NCBI GenBank assembly: GCA_033439685.1
Contig: JAUEDM010000007.1
Span: 2,470,501-2,534,500 of the forward strand
Length of the DNA: 64,000 nucleotides
Source of the DNA: Apodospora peruviana
Taxonomy: Eukaryota > Ascomycota > Sordariomycetes > Sordariales > Lasiosphaeriaceae
Direction of reading: 5' to 3'
Made by a program: the position numbers and the translations under genes. The stretch's first letter is position 1; each line of letters starts with the position of its first letter. Shown piece after piece: positions 32,137 through 42,206 of the stretch. A model generated the notes under the pieces. The model was not told the DNA's origin and searched no databases. It saw only the letters and a list, made by a program, of their open reading frames with translations.

Positions 32137-35100
32137 GACTGCCGAAAGTCTCCTCGGCAGTCTATGTACCGCAGATAGCTAAAGTCGGTAGATCACCTAA
32201 ATCAAACTCATTCACCACTCCGATCAAGTTGCTGGTGGACGGAATTGGTCTTAAGACGCAAGCTCTCTGTGATACTGGAGCAGATATTTCCCTCTCGATG
32301 ACGCCCAGAATGGCTCAGAAGATGGTTGAACGCGTAGGAGCTAAGAAAGAAAAGCTCGAGAAGCCGTTAATGCTCAACGACTTTAACGGAGTGTCGGCTG
32401 CTCAAGCGACTCACCAAATACGAGTTACTCTCGAGATTGATGGACGACTATTTCCCCGTCAGAAATTCATCATCATTCCTACAGCTAACGACGTCTTTAT
32501 TGGTCAAGACTGGCTAACTAAACAAAACGTCTGGATACACCCCGCCTCTCGGCAATTCTTGTGGCCAGATGACAAACCCGCAATGGCACAGTTTTCCCGA
32601 TCTATAGCAGTCCAACACACGACGCCGCCTCCCGACATGAAAGCTCAAGCCGACTTAGTGCGACGAGATCGCCTAATAGCAAAAGACGACCGCAAGATAA
32701 GAGTGCAGCGCATCCTTCAAAGGTCATGGAGGACTGTTGAACCCACGATTACCCAGGTAACCCCAGGGCCGCCAACTCAAGAGGAAGAGCATGCCCAGAC
32801 AGTCAACATCGCGGCCCTAAAGGTCCAACTTGAAGAAGATCCCCGCCAACGGAGATGGGCTCGTCAGGCTATGCCCGATACTCCCATCCCGCTGAAGGCA
32901 ATGTCTGTGGATCCAGAATGGAAGACTCATGACGGCCAACCGATCCCATTCCCTGCTGGAGAGGATCCCGAGCATATTGCTCGTGTCCGGAGCAAGCTTC
33001 CCCAAGAGCTGGCTCACCTGGAAGGCTTTTTCTCTAGAAAGGCTTCTACCGAACTCCCTCCTAGCCGGCAGGGTTTCGACGTAAAACTGGAACTGGAGCA
33101 CCCTCTAGAAGGCAAACCCAAGTCGTTCTACACTCCGGCTCACCTCCTGCCATTGGAGAAAGAAACAGTGGATGAGCTCCTGAGAATCGACTTTATCGAG
33201 CCTTGCATGGAAGAGACCGCTGCTTCAATACTCTTTGTACCAAAGAAGGGCACCGACGAGCGACGATTCTGTGTCGACTACCGATGGGTGAACAAATTCC
33301 TTAAGGGACGTCAGTTCCTGGCCCCGGACATCCAAGGCACTTTGACCAATTGTCGGGACGCGAGACGTCTTACCAAGATCGACATCATCCGCGCCTTTAA
33401 TCGACTGCTGGTTCATGCCGACTCTCGCTTTCTGACAGCTTTCAAGACCCGGCAAGGGACATTCCAGTGGAAAGTCTTACCCTTTGGACTCAAGGTTGGA
33501 CCCGCCTGGTGGCAAGCCTTCATCAATGCCCAACTGAACGAGTTGCTCGACCGTTTCGCCAGCGCTTATGCCGACGATGTCCTCATCTATACTAAAGAGA
33601 ACGAACCTCATTTCGTTCAAGTCGAAGAAGCTATTTACCGGTTGCATAAAGCCGGCTTACAGGGAGACATTAAGAAGTCTAGCTTCGACGTCACGGTAAT
33701 TGACTACCTAGGGATGATTCTGGAAGCCGGTAAGGGTGTTAGCATAGACCCGGCTAAGATCGAGGCTATACTCGCGTGGAAATTCGAGGACCTGGCGTCT
33801 GTCCGCGCTGTGAAGTCTTTCCTAGGGCTTTGCAACTATGTTAGGGTCTTCTGTCACCATGCCAGCCATACCGCCGAGCCGCTCCAGCGCCTTCTGAAGA
33901 AAGATGTCGACTTTATAATGGGACCCGAGCAAGAGCAAGCTTTCGAACAGCTTAAAAAGCTAGCCACAACAGCCCCTGTACTGGCCTTCTTCGTGCCCGG
34001 CCGCCCCACCCGAGTAGAGACAGACTCCTCACGGAACGCCACCGCAGGCGTAATCATGCAACAACAAACTGATGGAACTTGGAGACCTGTCGGCTACTCC
34101 TCAAAGACCATGACTCCAGCGGAGAGGGCTTACCCGATCCAAGACCAGGAGATGCTCGCTGTGGTCAATACCCTGAGAGACAACGAACCTCTTCTCCTTG
34201 GACAGCAGTTCTTTGTGGTAACTGACCATAAGGCACTAATCTATTGGTCTACCAAACGCCTACTATCTACTCGTCAAGTCCGATGGTCCGACTTTCTAGG
34301 ACAGTTCGACATTACTTTCCAGTACCGCCCTGGTCAAGAGAATGTAGTAGCCGATGCCCTCTCCCGCAAGACGGTGGACTCTCCCACTGTTAAGGCCCGA
34401 GAGCAAGAGGACAGGACCTTCTCGCTTATCCCCGCCGAGCGTATACAACCCGTAATGGCCGCTATGTCTCTGGCTGCACCAGAGGATATCCCAAAAGGCG
34501 CCGACTTGGTAGACTTGATCAAAGCAGAGAACGAAAAGCAGAATCTGGGCCTGTACGAAGACCGCTTTGTAGTCCCAGAGACTACCTTGGACGGGACCAT
34601 CTACCTACGGACAGCCTTGATTAAGGAAGCGCATGAGCCTCCGATCTATGCCCATCAGGGTCAGAACAAAACCATCGAGTTTCTCAAGCAAGAGTACTGG
34701 TGGGATGGTCTTCGGCGGGATGTCAAGAGATATATCAAGAACTGCCGAAATTGTCAGAGGAACAAGACGCGCCACGACAAGACGCCCGGCCTCCTACACC
34801 CGCTGGATATCCCAAATGAGGTCTGGAATCAAGTAGTGGTAGATGGTAAGGACATGCCAAAGGACCGCCGAGGATATGACTATGTCTGGGTTTTTATCTG
34901 CAAGTTTAGCAGGCTGATGGCCACCCTCCCTGGCCGGAAAAACGACACGGCACCAGATCTCGCCCGCCGGTACTACCACAGCATGTATCGCTTCTGGGGT
35001 GTCCCAACTCTGTGGATCAGCGACAATGCAGGCCCGTTTATCTCCGAATTCCTCGAGACCATCAACAAGCTAACCGGGACCAAGCACCGTCACAGCAGCT

Positions 35101-36035
35101 CACGTCACCCTCAAACCCAAGGGGCTGTTGAAATCACTAATGCCGATCTGGACCAGAGACTGAGGCCTTACCTGACCAAGTATCAAGACACATGGAGCGA
35201 GCACATTCCCGCACTGGACTTCGCTCATAATGCGTCATGGCACTCCAGTATCGGGATGGCCCCGTTGCAAGTAACTCTGGGCTCGAAACCAAGGAACCCG
35301 CTATCTGCCCGTCTGCCAGAGGCGAATATTGCAACAGACCAAGAGAAGAAAGCTCTAAAATTGATCATCCAGACCAAAACGGTCCAGGACATCGCTCGCC
35401 AAAACGCTCTCGCCGCTCAGACCCGCCAAGCGGAACAGGCGAACAAGAAGCGCCGCCCTGTGGACTTCGGAGTGGGAGATTTCGTCTACGTTAGCAAGAA
35501 AGGCATGAAAACCGAGGCTTCCAGCACCAAGTTGGACTCACAATGGGCTGGACCTTGGCTTATTGTAGAAGAGCGTGGATATAGCTTTGTGTTGGATACA
35601 CCGCCTTATGTGAAGGGGACTAAACTCTTCCATGCTGACCGCCTGAGGAAAGCTGCAATCGATCCCTTGCCACAACAGTCGAGCGAGCCAGAACCCCCAG
35701 AGCAAATCAATGGAGAACCGGAATGGGAGGTCGAGAGAGTCAATACCTCCCGACTGTTCGGTCAACGCAAGACACTGCAATACCAGGTCACCTGGAGAGG
35801 CCACGATCCAGACGACGAGTGGTACCCAGCAGAGAACTTCAAAAACGCTGCGACCACACTCGATGGGTTCCATCGAGAATATCCCGAAGCTGCGGGACCA
35901 CCAGTTAGGCTGCAGGACTGGATTCGTGCTGCAGCTGAAGACAACTATCCCGAGGACCATGAGGATGACAACAAAGCCGAGCACAACGGCTATGGAGCAA
36001 GGACGAAGAGGAAGACCGCCAAAAGGCACAAGTAA
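32094..36035 (+). CDS. Pol polyprotein: protease, RT, RNase H, integrase, chromodomain (copy A)
   Basis: The frame is open from 32094, after a TAG at 32091. It has no ATG near the protease, so I infer expression by -1 frameshifting from gag. Domains in order: aspartic protease (LCDTGADIS, about 32265); reverse transcriptase (KIDIIRAFNRL, YADDVLIY near 33567); RNase H (VETDSSRNATAG…DHKAL); integrase with the HHCC finger (H…H…CRNCQRNK, about 34650-34760) and the catalytic core (VVDGKDMP…WISDNAGPF…SSRHPQTQGAVEI, DD35E pattern); then a C-terminal chromodomain (WEVERVNTSRLFGQRKTLQYQVTWRGHDPDDEWYPAENF, about 35725-35860). PR-RT-RH-IN-chromodomain is diagnostic of Ty3/gypsy chromoviruses, which use the chromodomain to target chromatin. 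Confidence 0.95.
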   Translation, partial: PLVRQLIKRLGKQLGLPKVSSAVYVPQIAKVGRSPKSNSFTTPIKLLVDGIGLKTQALCDTGADISLSMTPRMAQKMVERVGAKKEKLEKPLMLNDFNGVSAAQATHQIRVTLEIDGRLFPRQKFIIIPTANDVFIGQDWLTKQNVWIHPASRQFLWPDDKPAMAQFSRSIAVQHTTPPPDMKAQADLVRRDRLIAKDDRKIRVQRILQRSWRTVEPTITQVTPGPPTQEEEHAQTVNIAALKVQLEEDPRQRRWARQAMPDTPIPLKAMSVDPEWKTHDGQPIPFPAGEDPEHIARVRSKLPQELAHLEGFFSRKASTELPPSRQGFDVKLELEHPLEGKPKSFYTPAHLLPLEKETVDELLRIDFIEPCMEETAASILFVPKKGTDERRFCVDYRWVNKFLKGRQFLAPDIQGTLTNCRDARRLTKIDIIRAFNRLLVHADSRFLTAFKTRQGTFQWKVLPFGLKVGPAWWQAFINAQLNELLDRFASAYADDVLIYTKENEPHFVQVEEAIYRLHKAGLQGDIKKSSFDVTVIDYLGMILEAGKGVSIDPAKIEAILAWKFEDLASVRAVKSFLGLCNYVRVFCHHASHTAEPLQRLLKKDVDFIMGPEQEQAFEQLKKLATTAPVLAFFVPGRPTRVETDSSRNATAGVIMQQQTDGTWRPVGYSSKTMTPAERAYPIQDQEMLAVVNTLRDNEPLLLGQQFFVVTDHKALIYWSTKRLLSTRQVRWSDFLGQFDITFQYRPGQENVVADALSRKTVDSPTVKAREQEDRTFSLIPAERIQPVMAAMSLAAPEDIPKGADLVDLIKAENEKQNLGLYEDRFVVPETTLDGTIYLRTALIKEAHEPPIYAHQGQNKTIEFLKQEYWWDGLRRDVKRYIKNCRNCQRNKTRHDKTPGLLHPLDIPNEVWNQVVVDGKDMPKDRRGYDYVWVFICKFSRLMATLPGRKNDTAPDLARRYYHSMYRFWGVPTLWISDNAGPFISEFLETINKLTGTKHRHSSSRHPQTQGAVEITNADLDQRLRPYLTKYQDTWSEHIPALDFAHNASWHSSIGMAPLQVTLGSKPRNPLSARLPEANIATDQEKKALKLIIQTKTVQDIARQNALAAQTRQAEQANKKRRPVDFGVGDFVYVSKKGMKTEASSTKLDSQWAGPWLIVEERGYSFVLDTPPYVKGTKLFHADRLRKAAIDPLPQQSSEPEPPEQINGEPEWEVERVNTSRLFGQRKTLQYQVTWRGHDPDDEWYPAENFKNAATTLDGFHREYPEAAGPPVRLQDWIRAAAEDNYPEDHEDDNKAEHNGYGARTKRKTAKRHK
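32124..32162 (+). promoter_or_regulatory. Candidate -1 ribosomal frameshift signal at the gag-pol junction (copy A)
   Basis: G GAA AAC (32124-32130) sits in the gag frame six nucleotides before a hairpin with a perfect 9-bp stem (GACTGCCGA 32137-32145 / TCGGCAGTC 32154-32162, 8-nt loop). The pol frame is -1 relative to gag and is open from 32094. The heptamer is not a canonical X XXY YYZ site because the P-site codon re-pairs imperfectly. Confidence 0.5.
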
Positions 36036-36056
36036 CCCTTACATTCAAAAAGCCTA

Positions 36057-36077
36057 CGACGGCCGCCAAAGCCGTCG
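36057..36077 (+). other. Hairpin before the polypurine tract (copy A)
   Basis: CGACGGC (36057-36063) and GCCGTCG (36071-36077) form a 7-bp stem with a 7-nt loop between the pol stop and the polypurine tract. Present in both copies. Confidence 0.6.
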
Positions 36078-36083
36078 CGGCTT

Positions 36084-36095
36084 GGAGGGGGATAG
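36084..36095 (+). promoter_or_regulatory. Polypurine tract (copy A)
   Basis: GGAGGGGGATAG abuts the 3' LTR, as expected for the plus-strand primer of reverse transcription. Confidence 0.75.
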
Positions 36096-36357
36096 TGTGA
36101 GGACCAAGCCCTCCCAGACCCTTGTTTCATGCCTCCCAGCCGCCCCGCAGAGCTATCGTTGGGAACGGTGTGGAGACTCAGCCACTAGGACCAATCAGGA
36201 GCAACGAAGGTCAAGGGGTCCCACCCCACGATGAAGCTTGTCGCGCTTCGCGCTCCAAGGATTGTTCTTTTCTTCCCTTTCCTCTGCAGTTTAGAATCTT
36301 CGTTGATAGCGCCCAATTGATGAGTTCGTCCATCGATCCTTGATGACGGCCGTGACA
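36096..36357 (+). repeat. 3' LTR of chromovirus copy A
   Basis: 262 bp with the same termini and length as the 5' LTR; I saw no difference between them by eye. Followed by the target duplication GGGGT. Confidence 0.95.
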
Positions 36358-36469
36358 GGGGTCTGGTGCTGACGTAGTTACCAAAGGTTGACCGTTATCC
36401 TGGCAAGGGGCTTAACAAAAGTACAATCAAGCGAATTCATTTCAATCAGAGAGATTAAAAAGCTGTTAT

Positions 36470-36710
36470 AGCTGACGTTGAAATAAGTGACAATAAAGAA
36501 ATAAATGACGCTGAAATGGCGGACGCTTAAAAGGGTCGTTGAATTGAGTAACGGTGAAATGGGTGACGGTGAAATGGGTAACAGTGAAATAAATGGGTAA
36601 CAGTGAAAGGCGTGACAGTGAAATGAGTAACGCTGAAATGCGTGACACTGAAATATGTACCCGTGGATGGTTGGCCCTGGATGGCTAACCTGGATGGCTG
36701 ACCCTGAACC
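36470..36710. repeat. Degenerate minisatellite (about 15-bp and about 14-bp units)
   Basis: 36470-36655 is built of imperfect units like GTGACGGTGAAATGG / GTAACAGTGAAATGA. 36660-36710 repeats GGATGGCTRACCCT. Antisense ORFs over it (…HFTVTHFTVTPFTVT…) are translations of the repeat. Confidence 0.8.
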
Positions 36711-38146
36711 AGCAGGGTGCATGACGCAAAGATGCCTGAGGCATCATTGGCACGCTCTTGGAGCCCCACAAATGGACCAATCTGAGAAGGCCCGAGGGGA
36801 AGAGGCCCGAGGTTCGGGCCTGTATTGCTCGGGCCCGGTATATAGGTACATAGGTACACAGTCACTACAGCCAGATAGTTTCCTATATAGTAGGAAGGTG
36901 CGCATTCCGTCCGAGGATTCTTGAACTCCTTACGCAAGCAATCAAGTTCATTGTCTACTATCTTGTTATCTGCAAGCTCTTAGTTAGAGCAGCCTGCTTA
37001 TAGTGACAGTGCACGCACTTGTCTGACCGTTCAACAACCTCCTTATAGCACTGTCAACCCTCGTTAGGCGTCCAGCCTTACAGTTTGAAACCTTCACAGG
37101 TGCAGGTTGTAACATAGGCCCGCCACAAGGGTCAGCCACGGAGGCACACCAGCAAGACCCTGATTAAGGCGGTAAAAGTGAGCAATTATACGTCTTGGCG
37201 TGAGGAGAAAAATGACGGTATGTCACGGTGGCTGCATATAACATAGGTTATTCCAAGTTTAGTTCGACTTGGAATTCCAGATTCCTTTTGTGAAAGGGTC
37301 CAAATGGCTTAGTGGTGTGGTTCTGAGTTTGATGGATTTGTCACAAGTTAGAAGTTACTGGGCTTTATAGTAATCGTGCAATTAGAGTTGCCATAACGAA
37401 CAAGTATAGAACGAGGGAGCAAAAGAGAAATCAATCACTACTTTCTCTTTATTTTTTAACGAATCCAAAGAGTGCAGTGCTCCTGACAGTTTTTTCGGCC
37501 TTTCTTTTGTTAAACCAATGGCTGCACTAGGATTGTTTCCGCTCTGACCCGCTCCTTTGAAATTGTTCCAATGCCTGAACAACAATGACGCTAACGTAGA
37601 GTCACTTGTGTCGGAATATTACACTTTTCATCCAGAAAGTATTGATTGTCATTGTCTTTTTCTCTTGCTCTCCGGCGAAGCTAGAGAGCCTCCCTTGTAA
37701 CTATACATGGTGGCAATACTGGTGGCAAACATGATGAAACCAGTGACAAAGATTATTATCAAGATTTCCAATCACTCCAGAAATTTCCTTCTGATGGCCA
37801 ATCCCTCATGAACAGGAACATGGATTCTTCCGAGCGACACCGAATATTCTGACAACATAAGCCAACCAGATTCCAAAACTAGGATTACTTGGTGCCAGTG
37901 AAGGTTGATTAGTATTAGGCAGAATTCATATTTTCACCACGGTTTGCCACCTTGGAATACGTGTACATGCTCCCCGAAATAAAGTTGAAGCCAATAACTT
38001 TGCCTTTAGGAAAGTCGAGTGAGTCATCGTATATACTAGCCGATCCGACAAAAATATCTATAAATTCACCCTTCCTCCCAGACCCTTCTGGTGTCACGCT
38101 AGGAAAATGAAAAAAGAGAGTGACGTTGAAAGAGTGTTGATGTCCA
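36711..38146. other. Non-coding stretch
   Basis: AT-rich flank between the minisatellite and the HET-NACHT-WD40 gene. The ORFs at 37382-37585 and 37915-38097 have no recognisable character. Nothing supported. Confidence 0.4.
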
Positions 38147-41100
38147 TTATTTATCCTGGGAAAATTTGATAATAAAAATTCGTCCTGATGAACACCCTAT
38201 AAAAATCTTCTGCCCTAGGACTGCCCGGCAGTTTGAGCGGTATTCATGTGGTAACCATAACACGTTCTGGCCATTACAAGTAATCCAAGAGCTGCCTGAC
38301 GCGGCATCCCAGATCTTGACGGTCCCGTCATAAGACCCCGAGACCACATGCTGGCCGTCCGGGGAGAACGCCACTGATTTGACCGAATAATTATGGCGCT
38401 TGAATGTCTGCAGACAGCTACCTGACGCGGTATCCCAAATCTTGACGGTCCGGTCATAAGACCCCGAGACCACACGCTGGCCGTCTGGGGAGAACGCCAC
38501 TGATTTGACCGAAGCATTTTGGCCCTCGAATGTCTGCAGACAGCTGCCTGACGCGGCATCCCAGATCTTGACGGTCCGGTCATCAGACCCCGAGACTACA
38601 TGCTGGCCGTCCGGGGAGAACGCCACTGATTTGACCGAAGCATTATGGCCCTCGAATGTCTGCAGACAGCTACCTGACGCGGTATCCCAGATCTTGACGG
38701 TCCGGTCATCAGACCCCGAGACTACACGCTGGCCGTCCGGGGAGAACGCCACTGATTCGACCGAAGCATTATGGCCCTCGAATGTCTGCAGACAGCTACC
38801 TGACGCGGTATCCCAGATCTTGACGGTCCGGTCATCAGACCCCGAGACTACACGCTGGCCGTCCGGGGAGAACGCCACTGATTCGACCGAATCATGATGG
38901 CGCTTGAATGTCTGCAGACAGCTGCCTGACGCGGCATCCCAGATCTTGACGGTCCGGTCATGAGACCCCGAGACTACACGCTGGCCGTCTGGGGAGAATG
39001 CCACTGATTTGACCGAATCATGATGGCCCTTGAATGTCTGCAGACAGCTGCCTGACGCGGCATCCCAGATCTTGACGGTCCGGTCATAAGACCCCGAGAC
39101 CACATGCTGGCCATCCGGGGAGAACGCCACTGATTTGACCAAATAATTATGGCCCTTGAATGTCTGCAGACAGCTGCCTGACGCGGCATCCCAGATCATG
39201 ACAGTGAAGTCATGAGACCCCGAGACTACACGCTGGCCGTCCGGGGAGAACGCCACGGATTTGCCCGAATCATGATGGCGCTTGAATGTCTGCAGACAGC
39301 TGCCTGACGCGGCATCCCAGATCTTGACGGTCCCGTCATAAGACCCCGAAACCACATGCTGGCCGTCCGGGGAGAACGCCACTGATTTGACCGAATAATT
39401 ATGGCCCTTGAATGTCTGCAGACAGCTGCCTGACGCGGCATCCCAGATCTTGACGGTCCGGTCATAAGACCCCGAGACCACATGCTGGCCGTCCGGGGAG
39501 AACGCCACTGATTCGACCGAATTATCATGGCCCTCGAATGTCTGCAGACAGCTGCCTGACGCGGCATCCCAGATCCTGACAGTGAAGTCATGAGACCCCG
39601 AAACCACATGCTGGCCATCCGGGGAGAATGCCACTGATTTGACCGAATCATTATGGCCCTCGAATGTCTGCAGACATGCATTCCAATCTGCCACTACACC
39701 TGGCTTCATTGATATCCATGTTGGTTCTTCTTTCTTGGAATTTGTTTTTACCAAGCTCTGTGCTGGAGCAAATACAAGAGCTGATGTATATGCTTGAAGT
39801 GGAGCTTGTTCTATTGCCACTCTGGAATACAAAGCAAACCGGTGTGCATCTCGAACCAGAGTGGTGAGCTGCCCTGAATCAGTGTGCTCCTATATCTCTA
39901 TTAGCCTGAGGTATTGGCAGGTGTTTTGTTGTCCTTACAGGAAGGCCCTCGAGCCGCCTGATGGCAATGATACCATCCGACATAGCGTGTAGGAGACTGA
40001 GTGCTTCAAGCCAGTAAAGGTACTTCGTTTTCAAGAATGTATAGACAGCTCGGATGTCTTGTAGAAAATGATCCGGGATGGCTTTTGTGAGGGAAACCGA
40101 GTCACACAGGTGGTCAACCCAGTAGACGCACGAGTACCGTACCGTAGCTAGCGGGTCTGGGTCTGGTGGTTGGACCTCATCAATCGGAAAGCCAGCCGCG
40201 CTTAACCCGTACATATCACGTTTCAGTACCCAAGACATGGTGCAAAGAGATCTTTCAAAGATGGTGTGGTTCACCTCTTCTATCCCCCGAGGGAAGACCC
40301 ATTCTAACGGCTTTTGAGAAGCTCTGTTAGAGATCGTGTCGAAAGCAGTACCGAGCAGAAAGTCCTTGGCCGACTGATGAATGAGGTAGACGTGATTGTC
40401 TCGAACGGTAAGGAACGAACCACATTTAGCAACAATCTTTTCAATGTTCTCCATCGATCTCGTTATTTGTTCGGGAAACCCTGCCAAGCCGGCCATTTCG
40501 CACATGTGAAGTGGGCGGTGTGTAATCGTGGTTGTGGACAAGATCCGCCGGCAAAACTGAGAGTCGCGTCCACACTGCTTGATGTTATCCAGCATACGGT
40601 TGTATATTTCGTCTAGTCCCGGTGGCACTTCTTTGACGACATCGAGCAGGTGCCAACTCTCGACTGTACTGAGCTCTCTAACTACTAAGGCAACCCAGAG
40701 GAACGTGCCATTCGCCTTGTGGTGCAAGATTTCGCCGACTTGTTTTCTCAACTTGCTGTCATCTTGGAGAGAATCGAGACTGGACAGTTTCTCGTTGATG
40801 TACGTATCGACTGCTCGAGACACGTGCTCTGCATTTTCCTTTAGTTCGAGACTGAGCCTTATCCGTCTATCGTCACATCTCAATTTTTTCTGCATATCAA
40901 GTTGATTTCGACTTGATAAGAGCCATTTGCAACGTCCGGACGATATGCGGATAATGAAGTCCAAAAGTTTTGGCAGATCAGTAACGCATTCATCGAGTGC
41001 ATCAATCATCAAGTAGGTGGCCTTCAAGTTCGGATCTCGGAGCATCTCCTCCAAAACTTTGGACAGGACGATCCATGCCATTGCGTCCTCGGAGGCGTAC

Positions 41101-42206
41101 GAGTTCTCAGGCAGATGCGAGAGGAGACGTGGTTGCCGTTTGGCAAGTAGGTAGATTAACCCTCGCAACACGGCCGTTGCGTTGTTGATGCGCGAATCGG
41201 TGGCTTGGCAAAAGAAATACACCAAGTTGCCACCATCAGAAGTAATCGGCCTTTCTAGCTCGTTGATGATACCGCATACCAACATGGTCTTGCCTTTGCC
41301 TGGGTCCCCCTTAATCCAGAGCAGATGGCTCTCTGGTAAGTGACGCCATTGTTTAAAGTTGGGGTTGTCGAAGATCCAACGGTAAGCGTCAACCAGCAGA
41401 CCGCCTTTTGCCATCTCAATGCGCTCTTTATCGATGCGTGGGTCTCGCGGGCCAGTAGACCATAGCCTTGCCAGACGGTCAGAATCCTTGTCGATCTTCT
41501 CTCGTAGTCGGTCAGATGCCTTGTCTTCTCCTTCGCCGTAGATGACGGGTATATGCACGCCGAAGATGCCGAAGAGAGAGTACGCTTTATCTTCCTTGTG
41601 TTTTGTCTCGCGTCCCTTAATCCAAGACATTCTTTCTGCGACGCTGAAATCAGATAGTGGGCTACCTCGGAGGGCATTGAGGGGGATCTGAGTAATATCG
41701 TGTATTTCTTGTTCCAAAGACTGCTTGTCTCCTAAGAGCTTGTTGTCTCTGGAGAAGAACTCGAGGGTTGTTGGAGCAACAAGCTCTTGCAAAGTCCATC
41801 CACGAGTAAACCATCTGGATGTACGAAAAGACGATTCCCAATTAGGGTTACCGTCGGTGTCCCGCTTGCAGGCTGAGACATCGCTGAGATAGACATAGCA
41901 CTTCTCTGCCCTCCGGTACCATTCAAACATGGAGTTAAGAGCGTCCTGAAGCTCGGCAGCGTCGGACTTGTCGATGCAGCATGTGTCCACCCAGAAGAAA
42001 TTCAAGTGATCACGCTCGGCTTGGTCTCCGCAGAACTGGATCTTGACATAGCCTGCTTTGTCCTTGGCCGTACCGTTCTTTAAGTCGCTGAACAGGACTT
42101 CTTCATCACCCCATGTGTGTGAGAGTATTGCATATGGTGGCACCTCGTTGTTGAGGACATCCGTTAGTCGGAATTCGCCCGTTTCGTCGCGTTCCAGGAG
42201 GCGCAT
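38147..42206 (-). CDS. HET-NACHT-WD40 (HNWD) allorecognition-type NLR
   Basis: Two exons (42206-39939; 39868-38147) joined across a 70-bp intron (GTAAGG…GGGCAG, phase 0) give 1,329 residues. Without the intron it looks like two ORFs; across the join it reads RRLEGLP-LTTLVRDAHRFALYSRVAIEQAPLQ. Domains: HET at about 23-170 (PPYAILSHTWGDEE, WVDTCCIDK, RGWTLQELVAP, then YSLFGIFGVHIPVIYGEG); NACHT with Walker A GDPGKGKT (300-307) and Walker B YLMIDALDEC (398-407); a linker; then 11 WD40 repeats of 42 residues and a closing blade (NGQNVLWLPHEYR…IGCSSGRIFIIKFS). This is the architecture of Podospora HET-E/HET-D/HET-R, where the WD40 disc recognises a partner and the HET domain triggers incompatibility cell death. 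All key motifs are present. It lies between the two inverted retrotransposons. Confidence 0.93.
38286..39672 (-). repeat. Eleven near-identical 126-bp WD40-coding tandem repeats
   Basis: Units follow xGHxxSVKSVAFSPDGQxVVSGSxDxTVKIWDxASGSCLQTF. Differences between units concentrate at a few places: E/K-G/R at positions 1-2, N/D/H-D/N/Y/A after GH, Q-H/R, SGS-H/Y/D and D-F/R/G. The rest is almost invariant, the pattern expected of concerted evolution with diversification at binding-surface positions. Confidence 0.95.

Larger units (their letters stand above)
30229..36357 (+). mobile_element. Ty3/gypsy chromovirus, full-length copy A
   Basis: 6,129-bp LTR retrotransposon with 262-bp LTRs (30229-30490; 36096-36357) starting TG and ending CA, flanked by the perfect 5-bp duplication GGGGT (30224-30228 and 36358-36362). 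Order: LTR, PBS, gag (30622-32136), pol with protease, RT, RNase H, integrase and chromodomain (to 36035), polypurine tract, LTR. Both ORFs are open and their translations match copy B, so the insertion is recent, and no C-to-T decay of the RIP type is evident. It is nested in an older LTR. Confidence 0.95.
30005..36405 (-). mobile_element. Older LTR on the minus strand, split by chromovirus copy A
   Basis: 30005-30228 (TGTCACGGCC…GCCGGTGCTGTGGGG) and 36358-36405 (…TCTGGTGCTGACGTAGTTACCAAAGGTTGACCGTTATCCTGGCA) make one LTR read on the minus strand. It matches the reverse complement of the solo LTR at 29389-29679 (shared AGCACCAGACC, GCGCCGGTGCTGTG and TATTGGGCRCTAT blocks). Chromovirus copy A sits inside it, with its duplicated GGGGT at the junction. 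I saw no target duplication of the older LTR. Confidence 0.65.

Noticed and set aside
38286..39672. Satellite or CRISPR-like regular repeat
   Set aside because: The 126-bp period is coding (WD40 units), without spacers.
39879..39880. Apparent frameshift separating a HET-NACHT ORF from a WD40 ORF
   Set aside because: A GTAAGG…GGGCAG intron (39869-39938) joins them in phase and restores the expected linker.
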